64,000 nucleotides of DNA, from NCBI GenBank assembly GCA_964017145.1, contig OZ024849.1, forward strand, positions 3,596,001-3,660,000, written 5' to 3'. Under the pieces are notes generated by a model. It made no database searches and was not told the DNA's origin. It saw only the letters and a program-made list of their open reading frames with translations. Position 1 is the stretch's first letter. Each line of letters starts with the position of its first letter. This DNA is from Agrocybe praecox. Lineage: Eukaryota > Basidiomycota > Agaricomycetes > Agaricales > Agrocybaceae. The translations under genes and the position numbers were made by a program. Of this stretch, positions 22,959-34,255 are shown piece by piece.

Positions 22959-24234
22959 ATGCGTTTATCATCCATTCTTCAACGTTCCAGTCGTCGTCTC
23001 ATTGAACATCATTCACCGACGACAGCGCACGACGACGAGCCCGAAATGACAGCAAGGTTTTCCCACATCCCACGTTCACCGCGCATCCCCCCAGAGCTCT
23101 TCCAGCCCATATTCTCCAACATCAGCGACCTGCAGACGCTCTTCAACCTATCCATCACGAACAAGTTCATCCAATATGATGCAGAGAAGCGGCTCTACTC
23201 TTCGATACGCTCAGAACACAACGAGGACATTCCGCTGCACGTTGGGTTCTTGCGTACTATTACCAAGGACACTGATAGGTGTCGACGTCTGGCAGGATAC
23301 GTACGCGAATATTCCATAGACTCCATCCTTCACTACCACGAGGAGCCACTATGGTACCTCCTACAAACAGGCCTGCGGAGGATGGTGAACCTCAAAACCC
23401 TCAACCTCCGTACATTCGGCGGCCACCCCTCCGGAGAACTACTCCTTGGTGTCCCATTCAAATTGACCAAGCTCATCTGGCGAAACCACTCAGACGAGCG
23501 AAGCATGCGGCGCATTCTGGACGAGCAGACCGAGTTGAAGGAGTTGGGTCTGAATTGTGGAGAACAACCTGACGGGGAAATGCTGTTCAGTGACGAGGCA
23601 TGTCCAAAGCTCGAGGTGCTGAGAGGTAATAGGTATACGATAGAAGCTCTGCTACCTGGTCGAAGGATTACGAAGTTAATTTGGATCCCGGAACTTGAAG
23701 ATCTGAATTTCGGTCCTTTGAGGCCGGAAAGGGAGATGCAGCAGTCGTTAGGGAAAGTCAGGGTGTTTTCTCTAGGAGGGTATTTTAACCGCCCCTCGTT
23801 GGAGTTGTTCATGGAGTCGTTGAAGGAAGTTGAAGTTTTGGAGTTGTTGGGCCTCCATCCACATGTGAGTCTTCTTTTGCTATTTCCTTTGGATCGACCA
23901 TTCATTATCATTGCTCGAAATTTTTCTTTAGGAACTTCCTCTCTTGAAAAATCTACCGACGTTGAAAGAACTTATCTTCTCGCTCCGAGGCGGAAGTGCA
24001 TCTTTCCCTATCCCGCTTAAAGGACGAGAAGCGTTCGTGAGGACGCTGTTCGATGACTTACCAAGGTTGACATGCGTCGATATCGTGCACGAGTGGAAGA
24101 AGGTGGATGTTATTAGGTATCAGCGTTGGTCGAAGGGGCCAGAGAAGAGAAACGACGAGGTATCAGACTTACCTGTGCCCATGAAAACGAGAATTGTCCC
24201 ATTTCTTGAGGTGAAGGCGGAACGATTTGGTTGA
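22959..24234 (+). CDS. F-box / leucine-rich-repeat-like protein
   Basis: Two exons (22959-23864, 23932-24234) join in phase to 402 residues. An F-box-like N-terminal motif IPPELFQPIFSNISDLQTL lies at about residues 44-62. After it come spaced leucine motifs (LKTLNLR, LKELGLN, LEVLRG, VEVLELLGL, LPLLKNLPTLKELIF) typical of the irregular LRR part of basidiomycete F-box proteins. Such proteins usually act as substrate adaptors of SCF ubiquitin ligases by binding Skp1; substrate unknown. An alternative in-frame ATG about 29 codons downstream (MTARFSHIP) would keep the F-box. The region is intact and GC-richer than its flanks. Confidence 0.75.
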
Positions 24235-24520
24235 TTGTCAATGCACTGGAATAGGTCCGGATTTTGTAGAGTAGTGGCCTACTTTTCATTTGCATTACTT
24301 ATTTGCCTCCCTGTATGATCTGATAACCATTGGATGTAGCCGCTCACCCTCCCTGCATGTTATACTGTACCTTATATTTACTCGTACAGGATTCATTGTA
24401 TTTGAAATAAATACGACTTGCGGAATGCACTGAGATTGCTTTAATATATCACCAAAATTACCAGTAGAGTCTGTAGTAGGGTGTAAATGTGATAGCTTAT
24501 AATTGAGTGGTGTATGATTA
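24235..24520. other. 3' flank of the F-box gene
   Basis: AT-rich, with ataaata near 24407 as a possible polyadenylation signal. No gene seen. Confidence 0.5.
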
Positions 24521-24604
24521 GACTCGCGTAGTGTTGTGCTAAATAGGCTGACCTAATTAGCACGTGCTAATTAGCCCACCCGTTGGTGAGCCCTAGGCTC
24601 GAAA

Positions 24605-24685
24605 CCAGCCGTTATAGTGGCAGGATTCAAGGGAAAAACGGGAGAAAAAAAAAGTGAAGAGGGAATTAGCCACTATAACGGCTGG
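24605..24685. repeat. Left internal hairpin of the hAT element
   Basis: Perfect 16-base arms ccagccgttatagtgg (24605-24620) and its complement (24670-24685) face each other across about 49 bases. Confidence 0.85.
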
Positions 24686-25721
24686 TACGACTTAACCGTA
24701 AACTAGTACACGACATTTTGAAACTCCGACTATCCGTTTTTGGACGTATTTCCGGACGCCTGTCGTCTTGATCAAACACTCGATTTCTCTGTATTTACGC
24801 GCTTGCTCTCTAATTATCTATGGAAAATCCTCTCAAACGACGGAATAACAGTGAAAATGATACTCCAATGTCATTTATTACATTAGCTGGTCCACCAGTG
24901 ACCAAAAAGCGTGCACCACGCAGAGTAGTGCTCAAGGATGTCACCCCAGGTCAACTTCATGAAGCTCGAAAAGTATGGAAGAAAAAACAAGACGAGACCA
25001 AGCGGCAGGCGGGCAAGAAAGAGGAGGAAGAGAAGGAAAGAGTGTCTGTAGGCTGACTGCAAAAGACGGAAGAGGCACGAATATCAGTGGGGTACCCGAC
25101 ACTCCATGATTTTCTCCTCGATCTGAAGGTATAATGCCACAACTGTTCCTTTGAATGGCTGAATCCACAATGTAATCAAATTCGGACAATGGATCAATGT
25201 CGATTATCTTCAATGAAATTGTACTTGGCTCCCTCATTCTAGCATACTTCGTCATTTAAAATTTATGGCCATATGGGTTACAGGAATAATAACCTTTCTG
25301 CGAAGTCTTTACACTGCAATTACACGCACAAAGGTTTGACAAAGGCCGGAACCTACTCGATACGTTGTTTACGCAGGCGCAGGCGCGGGTGATGGGTATT
25401 CCGCGATAAGGGGCCCGAAGGGCCTCTTATCTTAGGATAAGATGTCCAGGAAGGAAGATCAATGCCCTTCTTGGGTCGCTCCTTCGGATCTTCATTAGCG
25501 CCCCTAACATCTTTAATCTAGTAATAAATATCCAATTTCGAATTTTCTTCTCCTCTCGTCGCTCTTTCCTGCTCCTCGAGTGCGAAAAAATCCCTGCTCG
25601 TCTTTGAAACCGCCCTCTCGCTACTCTCGGGTCTTTTTTCCGGTGCGGGTGATGGGTATCCCAAAATGGCTACTCGGAGTTTAAACTTGTCGTGTACTAC
25701 TTTACGGTTAAGTCGTACCAG
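24682..25721. repeat. Internal inverted repeat pair (33 of 33 positions, one mismatch)
   Basis: 24682-24714 (starts ctggtacgacttaaccg) matches the reverse complement of 25689-25721 with a single difference, and a weaker match continues inward. The enclosed ~1 kb holds the Lys/Glu-rich frame and a directly repeated gcgggtgatgggtat (about 25385 and 25648). This may be a second element inserted into the hAT element, or the hAT's own inner arms. Confidence 0.8.
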
Positions 25722-25794
25722 TCTCCTTGGGTGCTATTCTTTGAACTTACATATTATTATTTTCCCGGTTTTTTTCCACACCCAAGGAGACTGG
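25718..25794. repeat. Right internal hairpin of the hAT element
   Basis: Arms ccagtctccttgggtg (25718-25733) and its perfect reverse complement (25779-25794). Mirrors the position of the left hairpin but has a different sequence. Confidence 0.85.
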
Positions 25795-26393
25795 TATCGA
25801 GTCTAGGTGAGCCCAGAAATTCGACTGTTAAATAGGGCTAATTAGCTCTTTTTTTTTTTTGCGCTTGAGAGACCCTGTAATTTCCCTGAACTATATTTCA
25901 GACTGTCCAGGAGTGTCCAAGATGGACAAATTTTACTACAAAATAATTATAAAAGGTATACTAAGTACAGTTACTCAATTCTCGAAGTAATACGACTCGG
26001 AAATATTATTCCAAATTCAAGACAGCCAGGCTCTAGCGAATGTATGGCCAGAAGGATTTTGACCTGCCTTTACAGTAACATCCAACTTTATGCCGCGGAC
26101 AAGCCGTGGGTGCCGCTGCATGTACTTTATTGCCTCAGAAAAACGAGTGGGAGACGTGGTAGTGGGAATAGAAGTTGAAGGTTCAGAGTCGTCGAAGGCC
26201 CCAGCTCTAGTAGACCCTATTTCACCCAGCTAATTAGCTAATTTTATTGTTTTTTTCGGCTAATTAGCGCCAAATAGCGGCACAGTTAATTAGCGCTATT
26301 TAACATATGTTAATTTGACCCTCCGACAGGCTTGCGCTAATTAGCGGGGGATAATTAGGACTCCGACCTATTTAGCACAACACTAGACTCGCG

Positions 26394-27076
26394 ACCAGTT
26401 CGTTCAAAGTTCGTTGGGTGGTGTTCTATTATTTGTACATCATTTGTGTTTGTTATGTTCAAAAAAAGCAGTCAAACATCAGGCGGACTCTGAAAAGGGC
26501 GAACACCACCCAGGGACTGGGAAAAACGAACCCGGTTTATGAGGGCTCCAAAATTGTGACTGGGACTTGGCGAAATTTCATCAATTTCGCGTTCTCGCTC
26601 TTTCAACCCGACTCTCTCTCTCAAAACTCACTCTCTGTCTCCCTTTTTTTTTACGCTATACACCCCTGTAATCATTATCATCAATAAATCACTGTTTATT
26701 CCAACCCCTATTCAAAACAATTAAGCCCCACTACTAGGCTCATCAGGATTGGCACTACCACGAGGGAGAAATCTTTTGCTACTATAGCTGCAGTAGGAAT
26801 AAGGGTAATAGTAAGGATAGGGCATATGGCTTGAACTAGATAGGAGTATAGATGTGGGGTCACTGGATACTGCCAGGCTGCGATAGGTAAGCAGGGTGCT
26901 CGCCCAGCTTGTTGCACAAATGATGATGTAGCCATCTTCCACTGCACAAACACGTCCAGAGACAAAGACAAATAAGGGCCGTCTCTCTCTCGAGCGGTTA
27001 CAGTCCATGTCTCCCAGTGCTAGCACGCCAGGTCTCGTTTCTTTTTTTAATAAAAAACTTACCTAGATGAAATTAT
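26394..27076. other. No gene recognised
   Basis: Contains a leader-like stretch and a possible intron end (cttacctag at about 27065) before the coding-like remnant that follows. Confidence 0.4.
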
Positions 27077-27423
27077 GTCACCAGTTTCACCAGGTATCGC
27101 TGAGAAGGGCGATGGGATGAATATAGGTGATGAGGTGGTTGATGAAGAGGATGTATCCAGCGTGCCAAAAGAGCCGCTGTCAGAGATGGAACAGATCCTG
27201 CTTGACACGGAACGGGCAAGTTGATGCAGAGCCATTACTCTCAATATCAACTAGAGAGGATGTGGCCTTGGATATGGACTTAGTTGCTCTAGAACAAGAG
27301 GCTGACACTTATGGTAATTCTGATCGTAATTCCGAGGCAGAGGACTCGTCAGAATTAAATTGTGTTGTAGCAGTCGGTCAACAGTCGATGCAAAACACGG
27401 AAATTGCACTAAGTTCAACGTGA
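27077..27423 (+). pseudogene. Frameshifted acidic coding remnant
   Basis: From an ATG at 27077 a frame with strong coding character (GDEVVDEEDVSSVPKEPL..ILLDTERA) stops at TGA near 27223. The neighbouring frame continues coding-like (DAEPLLSISTREDVALDMDL..EDSSEL) to a TGA at 27421. A one-base shift or an unrecognised intron would join them. Domain not recognised; acidic tracts like this occur in transposase-associated and nuclear proteins. Confidence 0.3.
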
Positions 27424-27614
27424 CAAAGTGTGACCCTCAATTTAGAAGCTGATGGAGGAGCCTCGGCCCTCACGGCCGCAAACAGACCTTGTTCTTTGTT
27501 CCAAAAATGTAATTTTCTTCTCAAGCGCTTATTCAAGGATTGGGTCTCGCCAGCTGTATGTTTCTTTAATTCTAGTTCCATGTCTTTTCCAATTTTTCTC
27601 AGTCTGAATTCCTG

Positions 27615-27800
27615 ACTATTGTGTTTATATTAAAATGTGACCGAAACTACAAACTGGGTTGGATTTTGTGTGTTCAGATGCGCTGATGTTTCTATCTTTA
27701 GTAAAAGCTACAGACATACCATGCCAAAAACACAGCGGATGATTATCAATTATGGGTCGTTGTATGGTTTCTTCGAAATAATTTTCATTCAATATTTTAA
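27615..27800. mobile_element. Degenerate relic of the 9790/51175 MITE family
   Basis: Segments such as ttgtgtttat..aatgtgaccgaa, tctttagtaaaagctac and acataccatgccaaaaac align in order with 10120-10290 of MITE copy 1. The ends are lost. The relic abuts the stop codon of the adjacent GH5 gene. Confidence 0.5.
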
Positions 27801-29520
27801 TAATCAGTCGGCGCACCAGTAGCCCCTTGCAGGAATCCATGCTCGAACTCCCAGTAATGTTTTCCATGGTCCGAACACCGCTTCTTTGCCCATGCGGCTA
27901 TAAACCCGAGTTCATTTACACTCGGACACAAGGAAGTTGTGGCCGACATGAACGAATAGGCATCATCCCAGCCTGCTTTGTAGCCGGCTTCAAATAGAGA
28001 ATGATTGTATGATCCTTGAATATTAGACCAGTACCGCACATGCGCGTCTTGGAGGGAAATATCAACAAAAATCTCGGGATACGTTTCAGCGCACCCACCG
28101 AAAGCATCTTTTTTGGACTTATCACGAGCTATAGTCCTTCTATCACGCTCTTGCGCAGAATCTTCAATCGTCCGTCGCCGAATCCCCACGAATTCAGGGA
28201 AAACACCGTTCTCAATGGGATTCCTAAAACTCCACCCAGTGTCAACGCCATGCTCTTTCTTATATGTCCAGAAGAACCATCCAGCGCAAAGCCTTTCGTA
28301 AAGTCGTAACTGAGAATCCACGAATTCCCGCTGTTCATTTGGAACTCCTCTAAGCGACCCAGGATTAAGTGCACCCGACCATTCACCAATGATCACTCCT
28401 CCTGCACTGCCTATCTTCTCAGTGGTGCGTGCTAATGCTTGTGAGAACGATGCAGACGGATCAGAGATGGCGCTACAGTGCTGTTGTACTGAGGTTGTGA
28501 TGTCTGATGAAGTGAAACACCTATACATGTGGTGGTCGAGGACCAAAGGTCCTGAAGAACTGTGTTGTGATATAAATTCGCCATAGGTATCGGGGCGCCA
28601 GCAATCGCCTAGGTAGATTGGGATAGACGAATCTAGGGAACGAACGGTCGATATAGTATCGGTATACCATTTCTTCAGTGCGTGGTCCGATGGAGGATGT
28701 GGTTCATTTAATAATTCAATCCCGATGATATTCTCCTTCCCGATGCGCTGGAGATGTTCAATGAGCGAAGTGAGGACTCGAAGTGTACAGTTTTGGTTAG
28801 GCTTGTCGCCGAAAAAGTTCGCTCTGTCGGAAGTCCCAGAATGTGCGTCGCTGTTCTGTTTTCCTGGAGCGGCATGTAGGTCTGCCCGGATAATATTCTG
28901 AGTTAGATATGAGAGGGTCAATACGAGCTTCATAACTCACCTATAAGGACGCCTATGCTTCTTGATGCCACATTCTGGACGGCTCTAACTATTCTACTCC
29001 AAGCACCAGAGTAGACATCATAGAAAGATTGAAAATCCGTATCCTGCAGGACGGCAGCATCTGCACCGCAAATATGGTAATAACCAATCTACCGCACGAG
29101 ATTCATAGGCATTTAGTTTTGACGAAAAGTTCAAGCTCACAGGAATTCGAACAGAGTTTATCCCACGTTCTACTAGCCATTCCCAGTCGCCATCTTCAAT
29201 CCATGTATCCCAATGATGCTCCAATATCTGTTTGGCGTTTGCTCCGTGAGCGTTATCCAAATCACTTTGACCCGGTGGCCTCGCCTCCTTAAAGGGGCTG
29301 TCAGTTATCCATCTTTCGAGAACAAACCAGGATCCTTCATCGAATTGGTGTAAATGAGCGAACATGTGTATGCAACGGCCATTTTCTGCTCACCTAGATT
29401 AACCCCTCGTTGCTTCCTGAAACGATAGATATCGGATATGGGAATTTCTGCGTGAAAATCTCGCGTTCCAACTGATCGGGTGATGAAGCTTTTCTTCACT
29501 TTGTTCAGGAGATTATGCAT
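27797..29520 (-). CDS. GH5-family exo-beta-1,3-glucanase-like enzyme
   Basis: Minus-strand exons 29520-29394, 29334-29141, 29088-28941 and 28881-27797 join in phase to 517 residues. Family hallmarks in order: RGVNLGSWFVLERWI, INSVRIP, IGVLIDLHAAPGKQN, the acid/base ELLNEPHPP, DHHMYRCF, the nucleophile VIIGEWSGALN, and GWFFWTYKKE. This fits the fungal EXG/GH5_9 type that hydrolyses beta-1,3-glucan from chain ends, in wall remodelling or glucan use. The start at 29520 gives no clear signal peptide, so the protein may be intracellular or the first exon may be missing. The C-terminal ~150 residues extend beyond the usual barrel. It is the first of four adjacent minus-strand carbohydrate-related genes. 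Confidence 0.9.
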
Positions 29521-29818
29521 GAAGCACGTTGGAAAACACAAGGATTATTTTCAACTGGAACGGGAATGATGTCAGTCCTCCAACTCGTTGTGACTCCGGT
29601 GTGGAATCTGGATTCAATTTCAGGACACGATCACGGGATTCTTTGTAACACTGATCACGAGATCCATTGCATCCTATGTTACGCGTTGGGGTTTTGAAAT
29701 GGCATAGATTTGTTTATGTATTTAGAATGCAATGTACGAACACCAGAAAGAAAAAATAGAAAGAGAAGAAATACAATTACAAAAAAGGAAACCAACCACG
29801 TGGAGAATCGGTCTGGAA

Positions 29819-32800
29819 TTACTCAATAAATTCTTTCTCGTTCGAACTATCGGCTTTGACATCATCTGATGTCCTGCCTTCTACTCTGTTCGCTGCTCTC
29901 TTCTCTATCAAAGCAACCTGGTCGTCACCGTCAAAAATTCTGAAAAGTAAATGGTGAGCTAATGAGTTCTCTTTGGAATGGAATATCGGGCTAGACGTAC
30001 GCGGCGGTTTCTTCCAACGTTCGCTTGAGAAAATGTTAATATAGCCATGAGGTACAATAAATAATGCCACTTACATTCTTTGTCTCGACCAAGTACATCC
30101 AGATAAAGAACAGCTCAAATGACAGCCAAGCGATGTATACGGTCTGCAATAGATAAGAATGGTGCTCGCGAATTTGGAGTGTACGATACTCACGTAGTAT
30201 TTCCATCCAATGCTAATGAGAATAATTTCTCAGAAAAATGCCTTTTCTTTAATTTATACAGTGGACTTACTTTTGAAGTGCAATAGGGTTGACATATCTG
30301 CGACCGATAAGACATCGTTCTGACTATGAACCGCTTGGATACTCACTGATTGAATACAAGGGAGCAACTGATAGTGAAGTTAAAAACGGTGAACCCCTTG
30401 GACCTGAGGTTGTATGGCAAGATCTCAATGGTATATCTGTAATATCAAATGAACGTCATTATTATTTGCGTAGATGACAACACATTTTCTACCCACGTAA
30501 CGATGAGAGGTGAATAAGCCAGCTAAAGGGGTTACATTAGTAAGTAAATCTGTGAGGAAGAGCCCAATCCGTACCGCATAGAACGTAGAGAATAGATCTT
30601 TACGGTCACGAGTCAGTTAGTAATAAATATATAGGTAAGTGACGATGCATAACCCACAGATCATGGCAATGAATGTATGTGCTGCAGCCGTGTCTCCCCT
30701 CTCCGAGTAAAGCGCAAAACAGACTGTCTCCAAGATCCAGCATACTAGCATTCCTAAAAGGTGACGTCAGCACATAGTATGACGAATGTCGTCATGAAAC
30801 TCGGTCTCTTTACCTCCAGTTGACCAAAGGAACAGCTTCCTACGACCAATCTTGTCACACCAGAGAGACCCAAATACGCAGATAACAAAGTTGTAAATTT
30901 GAAGCACACCATTCTGAAAAACCTTTAGATTATATAAAGATAGAGAAGGAACGAATTTCATACGATAAGGAGTTGGATAGTGGGACTGGTGACTATAGGA
31001 ATTAGAAAAGTTTAGTCGTCAATGGCGTGTACGAGTGGCCAGAGTTCCACGCACTTCCTATAGCATCGAGAACTTTATTGAGGTCTGGGAATATTCTTGT
31101 TAGTAGGGCCGCAAAATAGCCAGATTGTACTCGAAGCTCACAGTATGATCTAAGAGAAATTTGAAAGCACAAGTAATGATTAATGAACGTCAGAGATGGC
31201 CAAGTTTATAAATAAAAAATAAAAATAAAACTCACGCCAAACCATTTCCAGACCACTGAGAGAAGAACGCAATGGCTATGATGATCCTCATTCGCTTACG
31301 GTTGCCTGGTGTCTTAAATAGGGTGCTCCATCCGACGCTATCTTTGACTTGCTCGTCCAACTGAATGGTGGTCATAATTTCTTGAAATTCGTATTCGACG
31401 AGAGGATCTTTCCTAAAGCAGGCATCGATTTAGGGGCTGGACTATATCCGTAAAGTTTTAATCATTCACTCGTTTCCTTCGGCGTGATAGTAGGCCAGCG
31501 TTTTCAGCGCTTGCTGCTCTCTTGGTGCTTCCTTTAGTCTTGATCGTGATCCTAACTAATGCTTCACAACGTACCTTCCTTTGCTGACCAGCCACCTCGG
31601 AGATTCAGGCACAAACCAAATTAGACAAAGCTGTATGACCGAAGGGAATCCTTGGATAGCGGATGGGATTCGCCATGACCAGCTGGTCTGGATGTGGAAT
31701 GTTCCAAACGTCTAGGACGCATGGAGTAAGTAGTCACGAAATATTAACAAATGTGGAGGCATATAATTAGACTCACTGTCCAAGCAGCGATAAAGCTCCC
31801 GAAAATCCTGTTTTCAGAATTAATAGTGACGTCATAGATTACAGAAGATGTGGAAACATACCAAAGACTGTTGTATAACGACGTAATTTGACCTCGTTGG
31901 CCTAATAGTGCATAGAAATCAGGATTGGTTCGACAGTATCAACTAAATCTTACTTGGATATGCTAGCTCGGATATCAACATGGGGGCTCCAGTGGCAGCG
32001 AAGTTAAGTCCAAAGCCTATAAGCCAACTTGCATAAACGGGGTATCAGATTCGTGTCAGTATTTATAAAAAAGTGGAATACCGAGCGCCGATGAACATGT
32101 GAACGTTCTGCGATGCGGTCTGGATAACAGTGCCAATAACCATCAAGCAAGCACCCCAGACTATGCAGGACTTCCGTCCCAGGATATCAGCCGCGTAAGG
32201 GGCGAATGGAAGCGCGCATAATGATCCAATATTCTGTGTGTGTGTGCTCGTCAGGGGGTAATAACGATGAAGATAATGCCAGCAACGAACTTGAATAGCT
32301 CCCAGGAGACCAAGCTGGCCAGCACGTTAGGCGTGATAAATCCATATATTATCGATTAAAGTACGCACTGCACCGCCATGTGGGTTGTTAAAATCGCTTT
32401 GCCACTGAGGTAAGGACTGTAGGCCATCTAATGTGGACACTAAGAATGGGATATTGTGCCGTGAGATGTATACGTACTCATCATGCTACCTAGATAGCAG
32501 GGGCAGGGGAGGCCTTAGCTTATCATCAGCATCATTAGGTATGTCGTCAACGAACCATCATAGCCATTGGTGGACGATGTTATGAGTCTAGAGAGTTACA
32601 ACTCACGTAAAAATGAAGTACGAGGAAGGGATCCACACGAAGTAACTCACAAAATGACTATCCAAAAGTTCAGTAGGACGATTCCTAATAAAATTCTTCT
32701 TTGAATGATAATTATCGAAGGAATAACTTGAAACATACGTCGATTCTTGTACCAAGGTCGGTGGTCGAGGAGATGTTCATAACTTCTTACTTCTCCCGGC

Positions 32801-32829
32801 GCATGCGTTACTGCTGCACCTCCAGCCAT
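29819..32829 (-). CDS. MFS sugar transporter (lactose-permease / hexose type)
   Basis: A minus-strand gene with many very short exons (roughly 18 introns) runs from ATG at 32829 (MAGGAAVTHAPGEV) to TAA at 29819. Conserved pieces in order: TSSTNGYDGSMM, GLQSLPQWQSDFNNPHGGA, ADILGRKSCIVWG, VIGTVIQTASQN, QRGQITSLYNSLW, FGSFIAAWT, WRIPSAIQGFPS, FVPESPRWLVSKGR, FFSQWSGNGL, CDKIGRRKLF, EILPYNLRSKGFTVFNF, WLSFELFFIWMYLVETK, and RTLEETAA leading into a charged cytosolic tail. These are the 12-span sugar-porter signatures (GRK/GRR loops, PESPRWL, PYxLRxKG). It would import mono- or disaccharides across the plasma membrane. Its stop lies 298 bases before the GH5 start. Confidence 0.92.
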
Positions 32830-34255
32830 ATTCGCTTATCGTGGTGGTACGAAGGGAATGGTAAGTAAGACCTGCACTCGTTGCACGATCAAATACATAT
32901 ACTGCCCACTCTCTTCCGCCCCGTGCACATGTACATGTGTGTTGCCCCTACATGTGCGGAGGAGAGGGTACTATTTCGGTTGCAGGCATGTTAAATATTG
33001 TATCAAGTGACCTGTTTGATTAAAAATATGTCGAAGAGAGGGAACAAAATGGTGAATGCGGCTACATGAATCGATGTTAAAGTGGAATTATATTTATAAA
33101 GATGAGCTCTCAGCTGTCCTCTGGGCTGCGTAGGTTGAATATTTCTTCCGGATAATTCAAAGAAGCACTGAGGTCCGCCTTCGACAAATTTTAACGGACT
33201 CTTCCAGCACGGTCATCGATCAGTGGCGCACTACTATCCGAGTATTCTCCGTTCATGCTAGTATCACATTCGTCGACGAGATATCTAGGTACATACTGGA
33301 CATCCAGAACATTGTCGTTCACTTTATCTTCGAATGGGAAAACAGTTTATGTCTATAAATAAATATAATAAAGGCCTATTATTAGTACCTAAATCTCCAA
33401 CTCGTGTTAATTGACATGGGAAACCTGAAATGGAGGCAGAATAATAGACTCGTATCTAAAAGTAAAACTCAGTGCGCCCTGTAGCTGTAGTCTGAATAAT
33501 TCACCAATACACGCTTTTCTTTGCCATTTACATCAGCACACAAGTGACAACGCTAACGTTGGCCGATTGAAGAACATGATATTCCGATTTTAGAACGCGC
33601 CAATAATAGTCATGATGGAATACTCCCTCCGAGTCAAAATGACTGTCCAGCTCGGTATAATCTTACATGTGGCCGAGCTTTGGTTAAATTCTAGTGAAAG
33701 ATAGGCACCCTCCGGGACTGAACGCTCTCATTTTATATCAGTGCTGAACCAAATCAAACCTTGCCCTCTCGTCACATTGAAACTCCATTGTTGGACAGAG
33801 CCGTTCTGTAGTAATGTTGGTTTCAGTATATGAACTAACAGGACACGAAGTTAAGTTAGATGATGTGCGAACGATCTAAGATGTGTATCCGACCTTCAAT
33901 TAATTAATATATGGGGCGGGGCAGATCATTTGTAACTTTCCCGTTTTCCGTTTCGTCACTAATTATTGCTAGTATTTTTAATCTCTTTATTTTTCTCTGT
34001 GGTATGTAGGTCCCATTAAATCAAATTGGTACGACAGTAAGCGCCTATTTGCGCTTATAAATTTAGTACATTCATTAAGTAAACCTCGGCAATACGTCGG
34101 CACAAACGCTGGACGCGCTCGTACTTGCTCGTGGTTTTGGCGCTATACGTGGCTCTGAGGCCTTATGCATTTCATGCCTATTTTATTTCTATACCACAAG
34201 GTTCTAATATATGAATGTAATCAATATACTACTATCATCTGTCGAACAACCGAAA
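32830..34255. other. Transporter promoter region and factor 3' flank
   Basis: No gene recognised. An alternating acatgt-rich stretch lies near 32925-32965, just upstream of the transporter. Confidence 0.5.

Larger units (their letters stand above)
24529..26385. mobile_element. Non-autonomous hAT-type DNA transposon with 8-base target duplication
   Basis: The left end reads TAGTGTTGTGCTAAATAGG and the right end is its reverse complement. The perfect 8-base sequence gactcgcg flanks both ends (24521-24528 and 26386-26393), diagnostic of hAT. Both subterminal regions carry several copies of ctaattag, including a 22-base perfect palindrome at 24553-24574, as expected for transposase-binding sites. 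No transposase is present: the only sizeable frame (24820-25053) encodes a Lys/Glu-rich peptide of 78 residues starting MENPLKRRNN. Internal inverted repeats suggest a nested or composite origin. Mobilisation would need a transposase in trans. Confidence 0.9.

Noticed and set aside
30289..30477. Plus-strand frame of about 60 residues inside the transporter gene
   Set aside because: It is antisense to the conserved EILPYNLRSKGFTVFNF exon of the transporter.
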